The notes beneath the pieces were generated by a model. The model searched no databases. It worked only from the letters and a program-made list of their open reading frames with translations, and was not told the DNA's origin. A program made the translations under genes and the position numbers. Positions 24,220 to 32,500 of a stretch of DNA of 32,535 nucleotides are shown piece by piece (position 1 is the first letter of the stretch; each line of letters opens with the position of its first letter). This DNA comes from Stieleria sedimenti (GTDB lineage Bacteria; Planctomycetota; Planctomycetia; Pirellulales; Pirellulaceae): NCBI RefSeq assembly GCF_025060895.1, contig NZ_JANZKV010000275.1:1-32535 (forward strand). The letters run 5' to 3'.

Positions 24220-24825
24220 TCACTTCCAGTCGACTGAATTTCCCCATGATCCGCTGAAGACGTGTTGGGAAAGTGGATTGCGTTTTCGTGCCGCAGCCTC
24301 TCGTTTGGCCAACTCCTGTTCGGTGTCGTCGCTCGGTTCGGATGTCTTGGGATAGCCGATCGCGATCGCGGTGGCCGGTTCGAATTCTTCCGGAATCTGA
24401 TATTCGGTACGGATTTGGCTGAGATTGACGCCGGCCATCTGATGGACCTGCAATCCGATCGCGGCGGCTTGGAGGGCCAGGTGTGCGGCGGCCTGTCCGA
24501 GGTCGTGCAAGGCGACGCGGTTGGGGTTTTCGTTGCGTGAGAACGTTTTTCGATAGGCCGTCAGCACCAACACGCCGGCGTCCGACGCCCACGATTGATT
24601 CGCCTCCATCAGGCAACCGAGCATCTTTTCAAACCCGTCGCTGTTCTCGCGTGTGGCGACAATCCAGCGCCAGGGTTGCTCGTTAAAACTGCTCGCGGCC
24701 CAGCCGGCGGCTTCAAAACACTGTGCCAATTTCTCTTGCTCGACGGGGCGGGGGTCGAACCGGTAAGGGCTCCAGCGCTGATCGATCGGGGATACGAGCT
24801 CCCGCAGCGTGGGATTGGGCGTCAT
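24220..24825 (-). CDS. Nitroreductase family protein (FMN-dependent)
   Basis: A 201-residue flavoprotein-like enzyme. The N-terminus IDQRWSPYRFDPRPV and AAGWAASSFNEQPWRWIVA are the typical FMN-contact regions of nitroreductases (R-x-S and S-x-x-N-x-Q-P). LGQAAAHLALQAAAIGLQVHQMAG and AIAIGYP follow, and the end is FSGSWGNSVDW. Family members use NAD(P)H to reduce nitro compounds, quinones or other electrophiles. The ATG at 24825 begins just before the family's usual N-terminus; the frame is open to 24957 but the added residues look unlike protein. It lies between two phosphatase-type genes on the same strand, with gaps of about 175 and 178 bp. Confidence 0.88.
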   Translation of the reverse strand: MTPNPTLRELVSPIDQRWSPYRFDPRPVEQEKLAQCFEAAGWAASSFNEQPWRWIVATRENSDGFEKMLGCLMEANQSWASDAGVLVLTAYRKTFSRNENPNRVALHDLGQAAAHLALQAAAIGLQVHQMAGVNLSQIRTEYQIPEEFEPATAIAIGYPKTSEPSDDTEQELAKREAAARKRNPLSQHVFSGSWGNSVDWK

Positions 24826-25003
24826 AGGAAACGGAGGATGAGTGCGGGAAGGTAGAACGAGGCCTGGGTAGCCCCCGGTGGATTCACCGGCGAGGCGATG
24901 TCTGGAATCGCAATTTGATTCTCCAGAGAATACCCTCGCCAGTGGCGCGGCTTTCACAGCATACCGTTTTTATCCGGGCCAGGGTCGTCCGCGGCCGCAA
25001 AAA

Positions 25004-26509
25004 TCAGCCTCGTCGCCGTGAAAGCGACAAAAGTCCGCGCTCGTGACGATTGGGAAAACCCGCCATCTCACGCCGCAGGACCGGCAACGGGTTTTCGTCG
25101 GTCTGCATTGCCGATCGCATGCAACAGCCCACCAGTTCTTGGCTGATGCCGTCCAGCTTCAATCCTTGCCCGAACGTGACCAGCGTTTCGCCTTCGGCCA
25201 AGTGAAACGTCGACTCGAAAGACTCGACGTCGATCGCGGCCGCCAGCGGGCGTCCGCCGGTTTGCGTCAGCGGTCGATACCCGTACTTGCCGGCGATCAG
25301 CCCCGAAATCTCTCCGGCCGACGCGACTTCGCCCTCGCCGGTCTCCGGATTGATCCGTGCGTACAACAGTGAAACCAACTGATCGGCGGTATTGGTTTCC
25401 CACAGCGTGTCGCCGATGCGTTGCAACATTTGTTGGGGCGTGTGTTGATAGCCGCTGTGTGCGGTCAGCGCCGCCCGTGCGGTGGCGGCGATCATCGCAC
25501 CGCCGGCGCGGCGGTCGAGCGCTTCGGCCATCGCCAAAATCAACGACCCATCGGGCAGGACATCCCACACGTGCCAACCGGTCGACCAGTCGTGTGGCGA
25601 TTCGATCATCCCGTCGACCAACCAGCCCGGTGCCAACACGTTGCCGAGCGGCAAGGACGAATACTGCCAGGCGGCGATGTCGGCAATCGCTTCGACCGCG
25701 TGACGGCTTCGCTCTTCGCGGCGGACCGTCGCCGCCGAAGAAAGTTCGAGCGTGATTTGCGAGGATGCCATTTGCGCGATCGCCGAAAACGACGCGTCCA
25801 GTTGCCGCGGTTCGTTGGCGAACAACCAGAGCGTGCCGATCGGCAAGTCACCTTTGTAGATCGCCGTGCAAACCGCTGCGCCGAAGGGTTCCGGCGGCGT
25901 CCAGGTTTCTGCGGCGATGCCATGCAGGTCTTCCATCAAGACCGCGTCTTGGACCATCGCTTCCAAATCGGCGCGGCTGCCACGCAACATCCGCGGCTCG
26001 CTGCTCAATCGTTCCGGCGGCAAACCGACCACCGCGCGGGTCTTCAAGTATTGGGTCTCGTCATCGAGCATGTAGATCGCCGCGGCGTCAAACCCCGCCG
26101 CTTGGATCGCCCGCTGAAGCGTCAGATGGACGGCTTCAGATGCGGCCTCGCTGCGTTTGGGTGAGAACTGGACCGTCGCCTGACTGGCCAGTTCGATCTC
26201 TTGGCGGCGGACCAGTGATTCGAGCTCCTCGATTTCCTTGGACATCGCCCGGGCAACGCTGGCCAGTTCCGTCGCGTTCTCCTTGACGACCGGCGGCTGG
26301 GACTGGGCCGGGTCATCGGCCATCACGTCCATTTGCACCGCCGGCAACACTTCGACGTCGTCGCTCTTGTGCCGGTGATCGATCCGCCATCCGGTCGCGG
26401 CAGAAAACGCGCTCCAAAACTGGTCGCTTGAAGAGTGCCCATGGCGAGTCGCTGCGTGTGCGTCGTCGCCCAGGTGAAGTCGAAGATAAGACGGAACAGG
26501 TGTGGTCAC
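25004..26509 (-). CDS. GAF domain plus degenerate SpoIIE-type PP2C domain protein
   Basis: A 501-residue soluble protein. Residues about 80-115 may form a coiled coil (ARAMSKEIEELESLVRRQEIELASQ). Residues about 120-260 read as a GAF sensor domain (QRAIQAAGFDAAAIYMLDDE, GAAVCTAIYKGDLPIGTLWLFA). Residues about 285-480 follow the SpoIIE/RsbU phosphatase pattern: TGWHVWDVLPDGSLILAMAEALDRRAGGAMIAATARAAL, LLYARINPETGEGEVASAGEISG and LAEGETLVTFGQG. Most acidic metal ligands seem to be lost: the first Asp of GGDYYD is absent, the Asp of GDVSGHG is not in place, and TDG near the end is FGQG. So it may bind rather than dephosphorylate a partner. The start is the GTG at 26509. Confidence 0.78.
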   Translation of the reverse strand: MTTPVPSYLRLHLGDDAHAATRHGHSSSDQFWSAFSAATGWRIDHRHKSDDVEVLPAVQMDVMADDPAQSQPPVVKENATELASVARAMSKEIEELESLVRRQEIELASQATVQFSPKRSEAASEAVHLTLQRAIQAAGFDAAAIYMLDDETQYLKTRAVVGLPPERLSSEPRMLRGSRADLEAMVQDAVLMEDLHGIAAETWTPPEPFGAAVCTAIYKGDLPIGTLWLFANEPRQLDASFSAIAQMASSQITLELSSAATVRREERSRHAVEAIADIAAWQYSSLPLGNVLAPGWLVDGMIESPHDWSTGWHVWDVLPDGSLILAMAEALDRRAGGAMIAATARAALTAHSGYQHTPQQMLQRIGDTLWETNTADQLVSLLYARINPETGEGEVASAGEISGLIAGKYGYRPLTQTGGRPLAAAIDVESFESTFHLAEGETLVTFGQGLKLDGISQELVGCCMRSAMQTDENPLPVLRREMAGFPNRHERGLLSLSRRRG

Positions 26510-26908
26510 GAGAAATTACTCTGGCAAAAGGAATGCGTAAGACGAATGAAATCGCTCGGAATCCCGAGTCGAGTGCTGCCTGGCGATCCTTGCCGTAAGG
26601 GTCGGATCGTCTTCGGGAGCAATCGCGCTGAACGGATTTGCCAGCAAAGTTTCCGGAGTCTGCCAAGCTGCCACGCCTGGCCGGAATGATCGCTAGGAAC
26701 GTCGCAAAGGGTGCTCAAAGCGAAATCCAGCATAGAACGATTCACCTGGCCGAATCTAAGGACAGGACGAGTGCGATCGCTCGACGCGCGGCCAGGACGG
26801 CCGCATCGACGCAACCAATGCACTCCGACCGACCGGCCTCACGTGTGGCCTCCGTCGCGGGCCGGGAAAGCACGCCGACATTCGACTCACCGGGAAAAGG
26901 ACGTCCCC
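26510..26908. other. Divergent intergenic region, nothing specific recognised
   Basis: About 400 bp between two divergent genes. It should hold both promoters. No hairpin terminator or recognised repeat family was seen. An aaagga just upstream of 26909 fits a ribosome binding site for the plus-strand gene. Confidence 0.4.
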
Positions 26909-27562
26909 ATGACTCAACTCAATTGGAACTGTGTTTCCACCTCGCTCCGATCGCGTGGCATCCGATCACGTAGCGTCGCGGCGCTGGCCGTGTTGACGGT
27001 CGCGATGACAAGCGTCGCCACCGCACATCACCCCGATCGCGAATCCCGACCGGTTCGGCAGCGCGTCGATCTGATCGGCCCGCTGGGTAATCGGCTCGAT
27101 CCAGGCTATCGCCGCGTCTACAACCGACCGACGTACTGGGGAGGAAAGATCGCGTACCTGATTGCGCCGACCAGCCAAGAAGCGATGGCGTGGCACCGCG
27201 CCGAACATGCCGGCGCCTACGAAGCGCCCAAGAAGCACATGCGGCTGGAGCAGCATTATTTCTATCCCAAGCCGTACCACGCGTTGACCGTCGGCCCACG
27301 GCGATCGACGGCGTCGGCGACGAACGCCCCCGAGTCGATGCCGGAGATGCTGGAGACCGAGCCGCTGACGCCGAGCGTTGACCCATTGCCCGAGCCCGCG
27401 GCGGATCCGCAATTGGAACTGCCTGAGATTGAGCCCAACGAGGAAGTGGGTTCCGCGTCCGACGCCGGCGACTTTTCCTTCTGGGATGTTCAGGTTTCCA
27501 ACGCCGAGCCAACTCCTTCCGGTGTGACCTTCGCTGAACTGGTCAGCGGCTCGGAGCAATAG
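26909..27562 (+). CDS. Exported protein of unknown function, acidic/proline-rich C-terminus
   Basis: A 217-residue protein with no family I recognise. A long N-region is followed by a hydrophobic segment, VAALAVLTVAMTSVATA, with likely cleavage near ATA-HH. The mature N-terminal half is basic and aromatic (GPLGNRLDPGYRRVYNRPTYWGGKIAYLIAPTSQEAMAWHRAEHAGAY). The second half is rich in Pro and Glu (about residues 125-195) and ends GDFSFWDVQVSNAEPTPSGVTFAELVSG. The ATG at 26909 has aaagga at a suitable distance. The TolC-like gene follows 350 bp downstream, so a role in the envelope is possible, but nothing more specific can be said. Confidence 0.72.
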   Translation: MTQLNWNCVSTSLRSRGIRSRSVAALAVLTVAMTSVATAHHPDRESRPVRQRVDLIGPLGNRLDPGYRRVYNRPTYWGGKIAYLIAPTSQEAMAWHRAEHAGAYEAPKKHMRLEQHYFYPKPYHALTVGPRRSTASATNAPESMPEMLETEPLTPSVDPLPEPAADPQLELPEIEPNEEVGSASDAGDFSFWDVQVSNAEPTPSGVTFAELVSGSEQ

Positions 27563-27582
27563 AACGACAGCGAATCGAGTAT

Positions 27583-27676
27583 CCCGGAGGGATTTCAGCG
27601 AGTAGCCGGAGGTCAGCGCAGCGCCACCTCCGGGAAGCCTCACCTCCGGCTAATGGCTTTCACCCCTTCGGGGTGG
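27583..27676. repeat. Palindromic interspersed repeat cluster
   Basis: Inverted pairs cccggagg (27583-27590) / cctccggg (27627-27634) and agccggaggt (27604-27613) / acctccggct (27642-27651) interleave. They are followed by the hairpin caccccttcggggtg (27661-27675). There is no T run after the last hairpin. The rest of the gap to 27914 shows nothing recognisable. Confidence 0.75.
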
Positions 27677-27914
27677 TGTTCGCTGACGAACCCGCTCGAT
27701 CTCCAGAATTTTCGCTAGAACCGTCAAAGTTTACCCACTCAGCCACCGATATCCACTCTTGGACAAGATCTCTCACGGTTTATGACGTAGTGAGCCGGAG
27801 CGATCTTGGTGGGGGGCTTCCGTTTGGACTGCTCGCGATTGACTTCATCCTTCGATGTGATCCTCCTTCACGATCGAAAGGTGACCGAAATCGCGGCCTA
27901 GGGAAGCTCAGGGC

Positions 27915-30380
27915 ATGAATCGCTCGCTGTTTCGTATCGCTACGCACCTGCAACTCGTTTTGGCGATTGTATTGGCGACTGGATGTACGCCGACGCAACC
28001 GTTCTTTTTGAACGAGTCGCCGGACCTGCAACATTACCTCAATACCGCCACGTCGATCGAGTATCCGGACGTGGAGGTTGCCAGCATGCCGGAGACGACT
28101 CAGTCGTTGCCGCCGCTGACGGTGGGGAATCACAACTACGAATTCTGGAATATGACGCTGGAAGAATGCGTCACGATGGCGCTGCAAAATGCGCGGTTTC
28201 TGATGACGACCGGCGGCAACGCCGAGACGCGTCAGAACATCGCGGCGCAGTTCGTCAGCGGTTCGCCGGGGCAATTCGGCAGCGTTTACGACGTCGCACT
28301 CCAGCAAACCACGACTCAGTCGATTCCGATCACCACCGACGGCAGCGGCAACCGGTTGCTGCCGCGCGGAGCCGTTCGGGCCAACCAGATCGGCGGTGTC
28401 GAGGACGCCTTGGCTGAATTCGACGCGATCGTCAGCGGGTTCATCGATTCGTCGACCACCGACCGGCCGCAAAACGTCGGCGACGGCAACACGATCAACC
28501 GCCAATTCTCGGTCGCACAGAACTCGACTCAACAAGCCGCGCTCAGCAAGCGACTGGCCACCGGTGGTGTCGTGACGGCACGTCAACAAGTCGTCTACTC
28601 GCGCAACAATACCGAACTGAGCAGCATCTCGCGTCTGTTCGCCAGCGACTACACCGCGATCGCCGAAGTCCAAGTCCAGCACCCGCTGCTTCGCAATCGA
28701 GGCACGTACATCAACCGCATCCCCGTCATGCTGGCCAGCATGAACGAAGACATTTCGATCGCTACGTTTGAACAACAGATTCGTAACCTGGTCCGTGACG
28801 TCGAAGTCGCCTACTGGGACCTGTACCTCAGCTATCGAGCGGTCTCCACCGCTACGATCGCCCGCGACAGTGCTCAAGCGACCGCCGAATTCACCAAACT
28901 GAACATGGACGCCGGCACGGGGACGATCCAAGAATTGTCGCAATCGGTCGGCCAATATTGGAACTTGCAACGTCGTTTGACCGCTGCACTGAACGGATCC
29001 AACCTGCCCGGTGACGATCGTTTCGGCGTCTACGGTCGCGAACGAGCCTTGCGTGAGTTGCTTGGATTGACCGCCACCGACGGACGACTGATCCGACCGA
29101 TCGACGAGCCGACCCAAGCACGTGTCGAATTCGAATGGACCGATTCGGTCGCGCAAATGCTGTACCTGAGCCCCGAGCTGCGAAGCCAAAAGTACTCGAT
29201 CAAGCAAGCCGAATTGGAGCTGGCGTTGGCTAAAAACCAGATTTTGCCCGATGTCAACTTGTCACTGCTGTACCGCTTCGTCGGGCTCGGTGACACACTG
29301 GGCCCGCCCGGTGGCGACAACTCGTTCCCCGCCGTCGGCAGCAGTGCGTTGGCCGGGCTGACCAGCGGAGACTACCAGGAGGGCGTGGTGCGGTTGGAGT
29401 TCTCGATGCCTGTCGGACTTCGACGCGAACTGGCCCGGATTCGTCAAACTCAACTGACGCTCCGCCAGCGACAAACGTACCTGCAAGAATCCGAGCGATT
29501 GGCCGTCAGCCAGCTCAGCGACGCGATCGGCAAATCGGCCAGCCACTTCGCACAACTGCAAGACGCGGCCAACGAATGGCAAGCCGCCGAGCAAGAAGTC
29601 GACGCGCGATTGCTGGAGTACCAAAAAGGACTCAGCCCGGTGAACGTGGTGCTGCAAAGTCAACAGCGTCGTGCCGAAGCCCAGATCAGTTACTACCGTG
29701 CCCTGGTCGAATACAACAAATCGATCAACTACGTCGACTACCTGCGTGGCACCTTGTTGGCCAACAGCAACATCGCACTGCGGGAAGGCCCGTGGAACAG
29801 CAAGGCCTACTGTGACGCCCTGGAACGTGCCCGCGAGCGATCGGCCGGCTACGAATTGCAATACGGAGTGACGCGTCCCGGCGTGGTTCGGCGAGGTCCG
29901 GTGCAAAACGCCGACGCAGCCGTCCAGATCATGGGCTTCAGCGATTCAAGCTCCGGAGAACTCCACTCGCCCGGCCAAGCCGGATCGATGGGGTTGTTCG
30001 AAAAGTCCTACAACGAAGTGGCTCCGGTCGAGGACCTTCCGCTGGATCAGTTCGGATCGCCGAGCGAAATGCTCTCCCCCGATCCGATCAATCCGCCGGT
30101 CATGCCGGTCCCGGATCCTTCCGTGACCGATCCCGAGTCGGCTGCCCCGATGCCGGATGCACCGGCACCGACGGCACCGACGCCTGGGTCGGCCAGCCAA
30201 AGCATCCTGGTCCCGGGACAGCCGTCCGGTCCGATCGCCCCGATCAGCTACCAGACCGAACGGGTGATTCAACGACCGGCGGCCGAATCGACCGAGGCTA
30301 CTTCGGGGGCTCCGATCCCGGTGCGTCGCAAAGCGATCCCCAAAACTCCTCATCGGGTCGCTGCCCCACCGGCGCGTTGA
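27915..30380 (+). CDS. TolC-family outer-membrane efflux lipoprotein
   Basis: An 821-residue outer-membrane channel-type protein. The N-terminus ends in a weak lipobox (LATGC, Cys24), so it is probably lipid-anchored. An OEP-type start follows (MTLEECVTMALQNARFL), then long amphipathic helices rich in Gln, Ala and Arg, with the paired pattern seen in TolC repeats: RDVEVAYWDLYLSYRAV in the first half and RLEFSMPVGLRRELARIRQTQLTLRQ, LLEYQKGLSPVNVVLQSQQRRAEAQISYYRALVEYNKSINYVD in the second. The last 150 or so residues are Pro/Ala/Ser-rich and not part of the channel, making it much longer than TolC (about 470). Such proteins pair with HlyD-like adaptors and ABC or RND pumps. The exporter at 13472-16415 lacks an adjacent TolC, but a link is only a guess. 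Confidence 0.88.
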   Translation: MNRSLFRIATHLQLVLAIVLATGCTPTQPFFLNESPDLQHYLNTATSIEYPDVEVASMPETTQSLPPLTVGNHNYEFWNMTLEECVTMALQNARFLMTTGGNAETRQNIAAQFVSGSPGQFGSVYDVALQQTTTQSIPITTDGSGNRLLPRGAVRANQIGGVEDALAEFDAIVSGFIDSSTTDRPQNVGDGNTINRQFSVAQNSTQQAALSKRLATGGVVTARQQVVYSRNNTELSSISRLFASDYTAIAEVQVQHPLLRNRGTYINRIPVMLASMNEDISIATFEQQIRNLVRDVEVAYWDLYLSYRAVSTATIARDSAQATAEFTKLNMDAGTGTIQELSQSVGQYWNLQRRLTAALNGSNLPGDDRFGVYGRERALRELLGLTATDGRLIRPIDEPTQARVEFEWTDSVAQMLYLSPELRSQKYSIKQAELELALAKNQILPDVNLSLLYRFVGLGDTLGPPGGDNSFPAVGSSALAGLTSGDYQEGVVRLEFSMPVGLRRELARIRQTQLTLRQRQTYLQESERLAVSQLSDAIGKSASHFAQLQDAANEWQAAEQEVDARLLEYQKGLSPVNVVLQSQQRRAEAQISYYRALVEYNKSINYVDYLRGTLLANSNIALREGPWNSKAYCDALERARERSAGYELQYGVTRPGVVRRGPVQNADAAVQIMGFSDSSSGELHSPGQAGSMGLFEKSYNEVAPVEDLPLDQFGSPSEMLSPDPINPPVMPVPDPSVTDPESAAPMPDAPAPTAPTPGSASQSILVPGQPSGPIAPISYQTERVIQRPAAESTEATSGAPIPVRRKAIPKTPHRVAAPPAR

Positions 30381-30535
30381 CGCCTAACTCTTCTTCCCTG
30401 CACCTGTTCACATCAATCCATCCGTAGGGCGGAGGAACCGTGTGGCCGTTCCCGAGACGCTTCGGGAGTAATGGGCGGCCATGCCAACGACTAGCTCGAG
30501 TCGCACTCACAAGGTGCCTCGGGCTTTTCGTCGTG

Positions 30536-30772
30536 AAGAAGTGGCGTAAGCTTCCAGCTTGCGTTCTCCTCAGCTTGCTGAGGAGACTGGGTGCAGCAGT
30601 GGCGTAAGCTTCTAGCTTGCGTTCTCCTCAGCTTGCTGAGGAGATTGGGGGCAGCAGTGGCGTAAGCTTCCAGCTTGCGTTCTGCTCAGCTTGCTGAGGA
30701 GATTTGAAGGTGGCTATTGGGGGCAAGCTGAAGCTTGCCGTGGGTCGCAAGCTGGAAGCTTACGCCACTTGA
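30536..30772. repeat. Tandem repeat, 58-bp unit, three copies, plus AAGCT palindromes
   Basis: Units start gtggcgtaagct at 30541, 30599 and 30657. Each has the palindromes aagcttccagctt and ctcagcttgctgag. It is followed by ggcaagctgaagcttgcc and cgcaagctggaagcttacgccac on the opposite phase. These share their words with the arrays at 18112 and 22505. The rest of the gap from 30381 holds nothing recognisable. Confidence 0.9.
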
Positions 30773-30791
30773 TGCTTAGGCCACTTGTTGC

Positions 30792-31199
30792 TTAGGCCAC
30801 TTCGTCGTAGATCAGTTCGTCGGCGATCCAGATTCGAAATCGGCGAATGCGTAGACCGCGGGTGAAGTCGATCTCCATGCGGCCGGTGCGGCGGGACGGG
30901 TCGACCGACTCGGGCAACCTGAATTCGGCCTCCTTCTTCAGGTCCAGCCAGCTGATTTGGCCCCACACCCGCTCGCCGGCGATGTCGATCGTCTGCCGGA
31001 ACCACCAGCCCGAATAAACGAACTCGGTCGCGACCGGGTGCCGTATTTCGACCACCCGATAGAGGAATGCACCGTCCTTTCTGCGGGAATGATCCCCAAA
31101 GTACCCCTTCTCCAGGGGTGCGGCGGCTGTGACGGAATATGGATTAATGATCAATCTGTTCGCTTGCCCGAGGAAATCCCTCAAGCTAGTATGACTCAC
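30792..31199 (-). CDS. Small protein of unknown function
   Basis: A 135-residue protein that I do not recognise. It has a mixed alpha/beta look with aromatic and basic patches: FLYRVVEIRHPVATEFVYSGWWFRQTIDIAGERVWGQISWLD, then GRMEIDFTRGLRIRRFRIWIADELIYDEVA at the end. There is no signal peptide, so it is probably cytoplasmic. The GTG at 31199 is the first possible start and has no clear ribosome binding site; a TTG near LIINPYS is another option. It is divergent from the next gene with a gap of only 43 bp, so the two promoters must overlap. The alternating hydrophobic pattern, and an end that stops just before repeat DNA, support a real gene. Confidence 0.62.
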   Translation of the reverse strand: MSHTSLRDFLGQANRLIINPYSVTAAAPLEKGYFGDHSRRKDGAFLYRVVEIRHPVATEFVYSGWWFRQTIDIAGERVWGQISWLDLKKEAEFRLPESVDPSRRTGRMEIDFTRGLRIRRFRIWIADELIYDEVA

Positions 31200-31242
31200 C
31201 GGTTCGTCTTTTACCCAGTTTACCGCCTGTCAGAGTTCTCCG

Positions 31243-32415
31243 ATGCGTTCTTCCCCACTGACCCTCGCGCTTGCGCTGACAAGTCTGTTTCTGACAAGCT
31301 CTATCGTGCGTGCTGACGGAGACGGACAGCACCTGCTGGTCCAGCAATGGGTCGCGGCGAGCCCCGAAGGCCGGATCGATGCGGTGATTGTAGCGCCGGA
31401 CGTTCCAGCGGACACCCTCCAAGCGGGCAGCGTGAAAGTTGCCCTGGTCTCCCAAGACGGTGCGATCTATCGGGCCCAACGCTCCGCCGAATCGAATGTC
31501 GAGTATTCCTTCGTCGGCGTTCCCGCCGGTGTCTACACCCTGGTGACCCGTGGCCCGAATCTGGCCGCATGCTATGCCATCCATGTCGTCGAAAGTCAGG
31601 ACGAAGCGTTGGATCCGCATCATCATCGACTGGAAATCGGCACCGCCCCGATGCGAATCAACAAGGTCCGAAACGCGGTCATCCGCTACATGCCCTCGAC
31701 AATCCCCTTTGTCGCAGATTTCGGCGGCGCGGACGGGCTCAAAGCCATGTCGGCGCTGCACGCCTCAGGGACGTTACGCGTCGCACAAACCGCCGGTGGG
31801 CTCCGAGGCCGTATTTATCGTGCCGGATCTACCCAGTCCCAGCTGACCGGTGCTGCCGAGACCAATGTGCTGTTGTACCAAAACCGCGAGCTGATCTCGC
31901 AGGCGATCACCGGCGAGGATGGCACGTTTTCGATCGATACGCTGCCCCCAGGGTCCTACTCCTTGATCGCGATCGGCCCCGATGGGATCGGCGTGGTCGG
32001 TTTTCAGCTGGTCGAAGAAGTGCTGGCCCGCCGCGGTTCATCCGACGGTGACGGGAGTCGCTTGGTCGCCCTTCAATCGTCGACGTCCCAGCCCCAGTTG
32101 GAATTGCAGCTCGCCCCGAGCGGATTGGAATCGCCCGCCATTGATGAGCTGATTCAAGATGAAGTCTCGCAGCCCGAAACGCTTCCGCCAGGCGAAGCCG
32201 GACTGCCTGTCGAACCAGGCGCCATGCAAGGTCCTCCCGGTGGCAGTGTCGCCGGTGGTGGTGGTGGCGGTGGCGGCGGAGGTAGCCTCGGAGGCCGCGG
32301 CAGCCTACTGCCCGTGCTGGGATTTGCCGCTGCCGGAGCTGCCGTGGCGGCTTCTTCATCCGATGATGATGACGCCTTTGCGGCGCCCCCGGTCACCAGC
32401 CCGATCACTCCGTAA
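31243..32415 (+). CDS. Exported protein with beta-sandwich (carboxypeptidase-regulatory-like) modules and Gly/hydrophobic/Asp C-terminus
   Basis: A 390-residue secreted protein. It starts with a signal peptide (MRSSPLTLALALTSLFLTSSIVRAD). Two modules resemble Cna-B/carboxypeptidase-regulatory-like folds: about residues 60-110 (VKVALVSQDGAIYRAQ ... YSFVGVPAGVYTLVTRGP) and about 190-260 (LRGRIYRAG ... TNVLLYQNRELISQAITGEDGTFSIDTLPPGSYSLIAIGPDGIGVVGFQL). The C-terminal 80 residues run PPGG, ten consecutive Gly, a hydrophobic stretch (LLPVLGFAAAGAAVAASSS), four Asp, and a short tail. This could be an anchor or sorting region, unlike the PEP-CTERM signal upstream, which ends in Arg. Function unknown; a structural envelope role is possible. 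Confidence 0.78.
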   Translation: MRSSPLTLALALTSLFLTSSIVRADGDGQHLLVQQWVAASPEGRIDAVIVAPDVPADTLQAGSVKVALVSQDGAIYRAQRSAESNVEYSFVGVPAGVYTLVTRGPNLAACYAIHVVESQDEALDPHHHRLEIGTAPMRINKVRNAVIRYMPSTIPFVADFGGADGLKAMSALHASGTLRVAQTAGGLRGRIYRAGSTQSQLTGAAETNVLLYQNRELISQAITGEDGTFSIDTLPPGSYSLIAIGPDGIGVVGFQLVEEVLARRGSSDGDGSRLVALQSSTSQPQLELQLAPSGLESPAIDELIQDEVSQPETLPPGEAGLPVEPGAMQGPPGGSVAGGGGGGGGGGSLGGRGSLLPVLGFAAAGAAVAASSSDDDDAFAAPPVTSPITP

Positions 32416-32481
32416 TGGTCGTGTCGAGCGGAAACAGGGATTCGACAACCGTTGGTGTTTTTAGCCTTTAGGCGATTCCCC

Positions 32482-32500
32482 GTCGCTGCGTCGCAGCGAC
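32482..32500. repeat. Perfect short palindrome at the window edge
   Basis: Nine-bp arms gtcgctgcg (32482-32490) and cgcagcgac (32492-32500) around a single T. It follows the last gene by 66 bp with no T run. The window ends soon after, so a longer repeat unit cannot be judged. Confidence 0.6.

Noticed and set aside
24143-24247. Short minus-strand frame of 34 codons just after the nitroreductase
   Set aside because: It begins inside the nitroreductase end and is too short to support without homologues.
25421-26164. Open frame of 247 codons on the plus strand
   Set aside because: Antisense shadow of the GAF/SpoIIE-type gene, Arg- and His-rich.
27780-29207. Open frame of 475 codons on the minus strand
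   Set aside because: It is antisense to the TolC-like gene and has no recognised motifs, while the plus-strand frame has clear OEP features.
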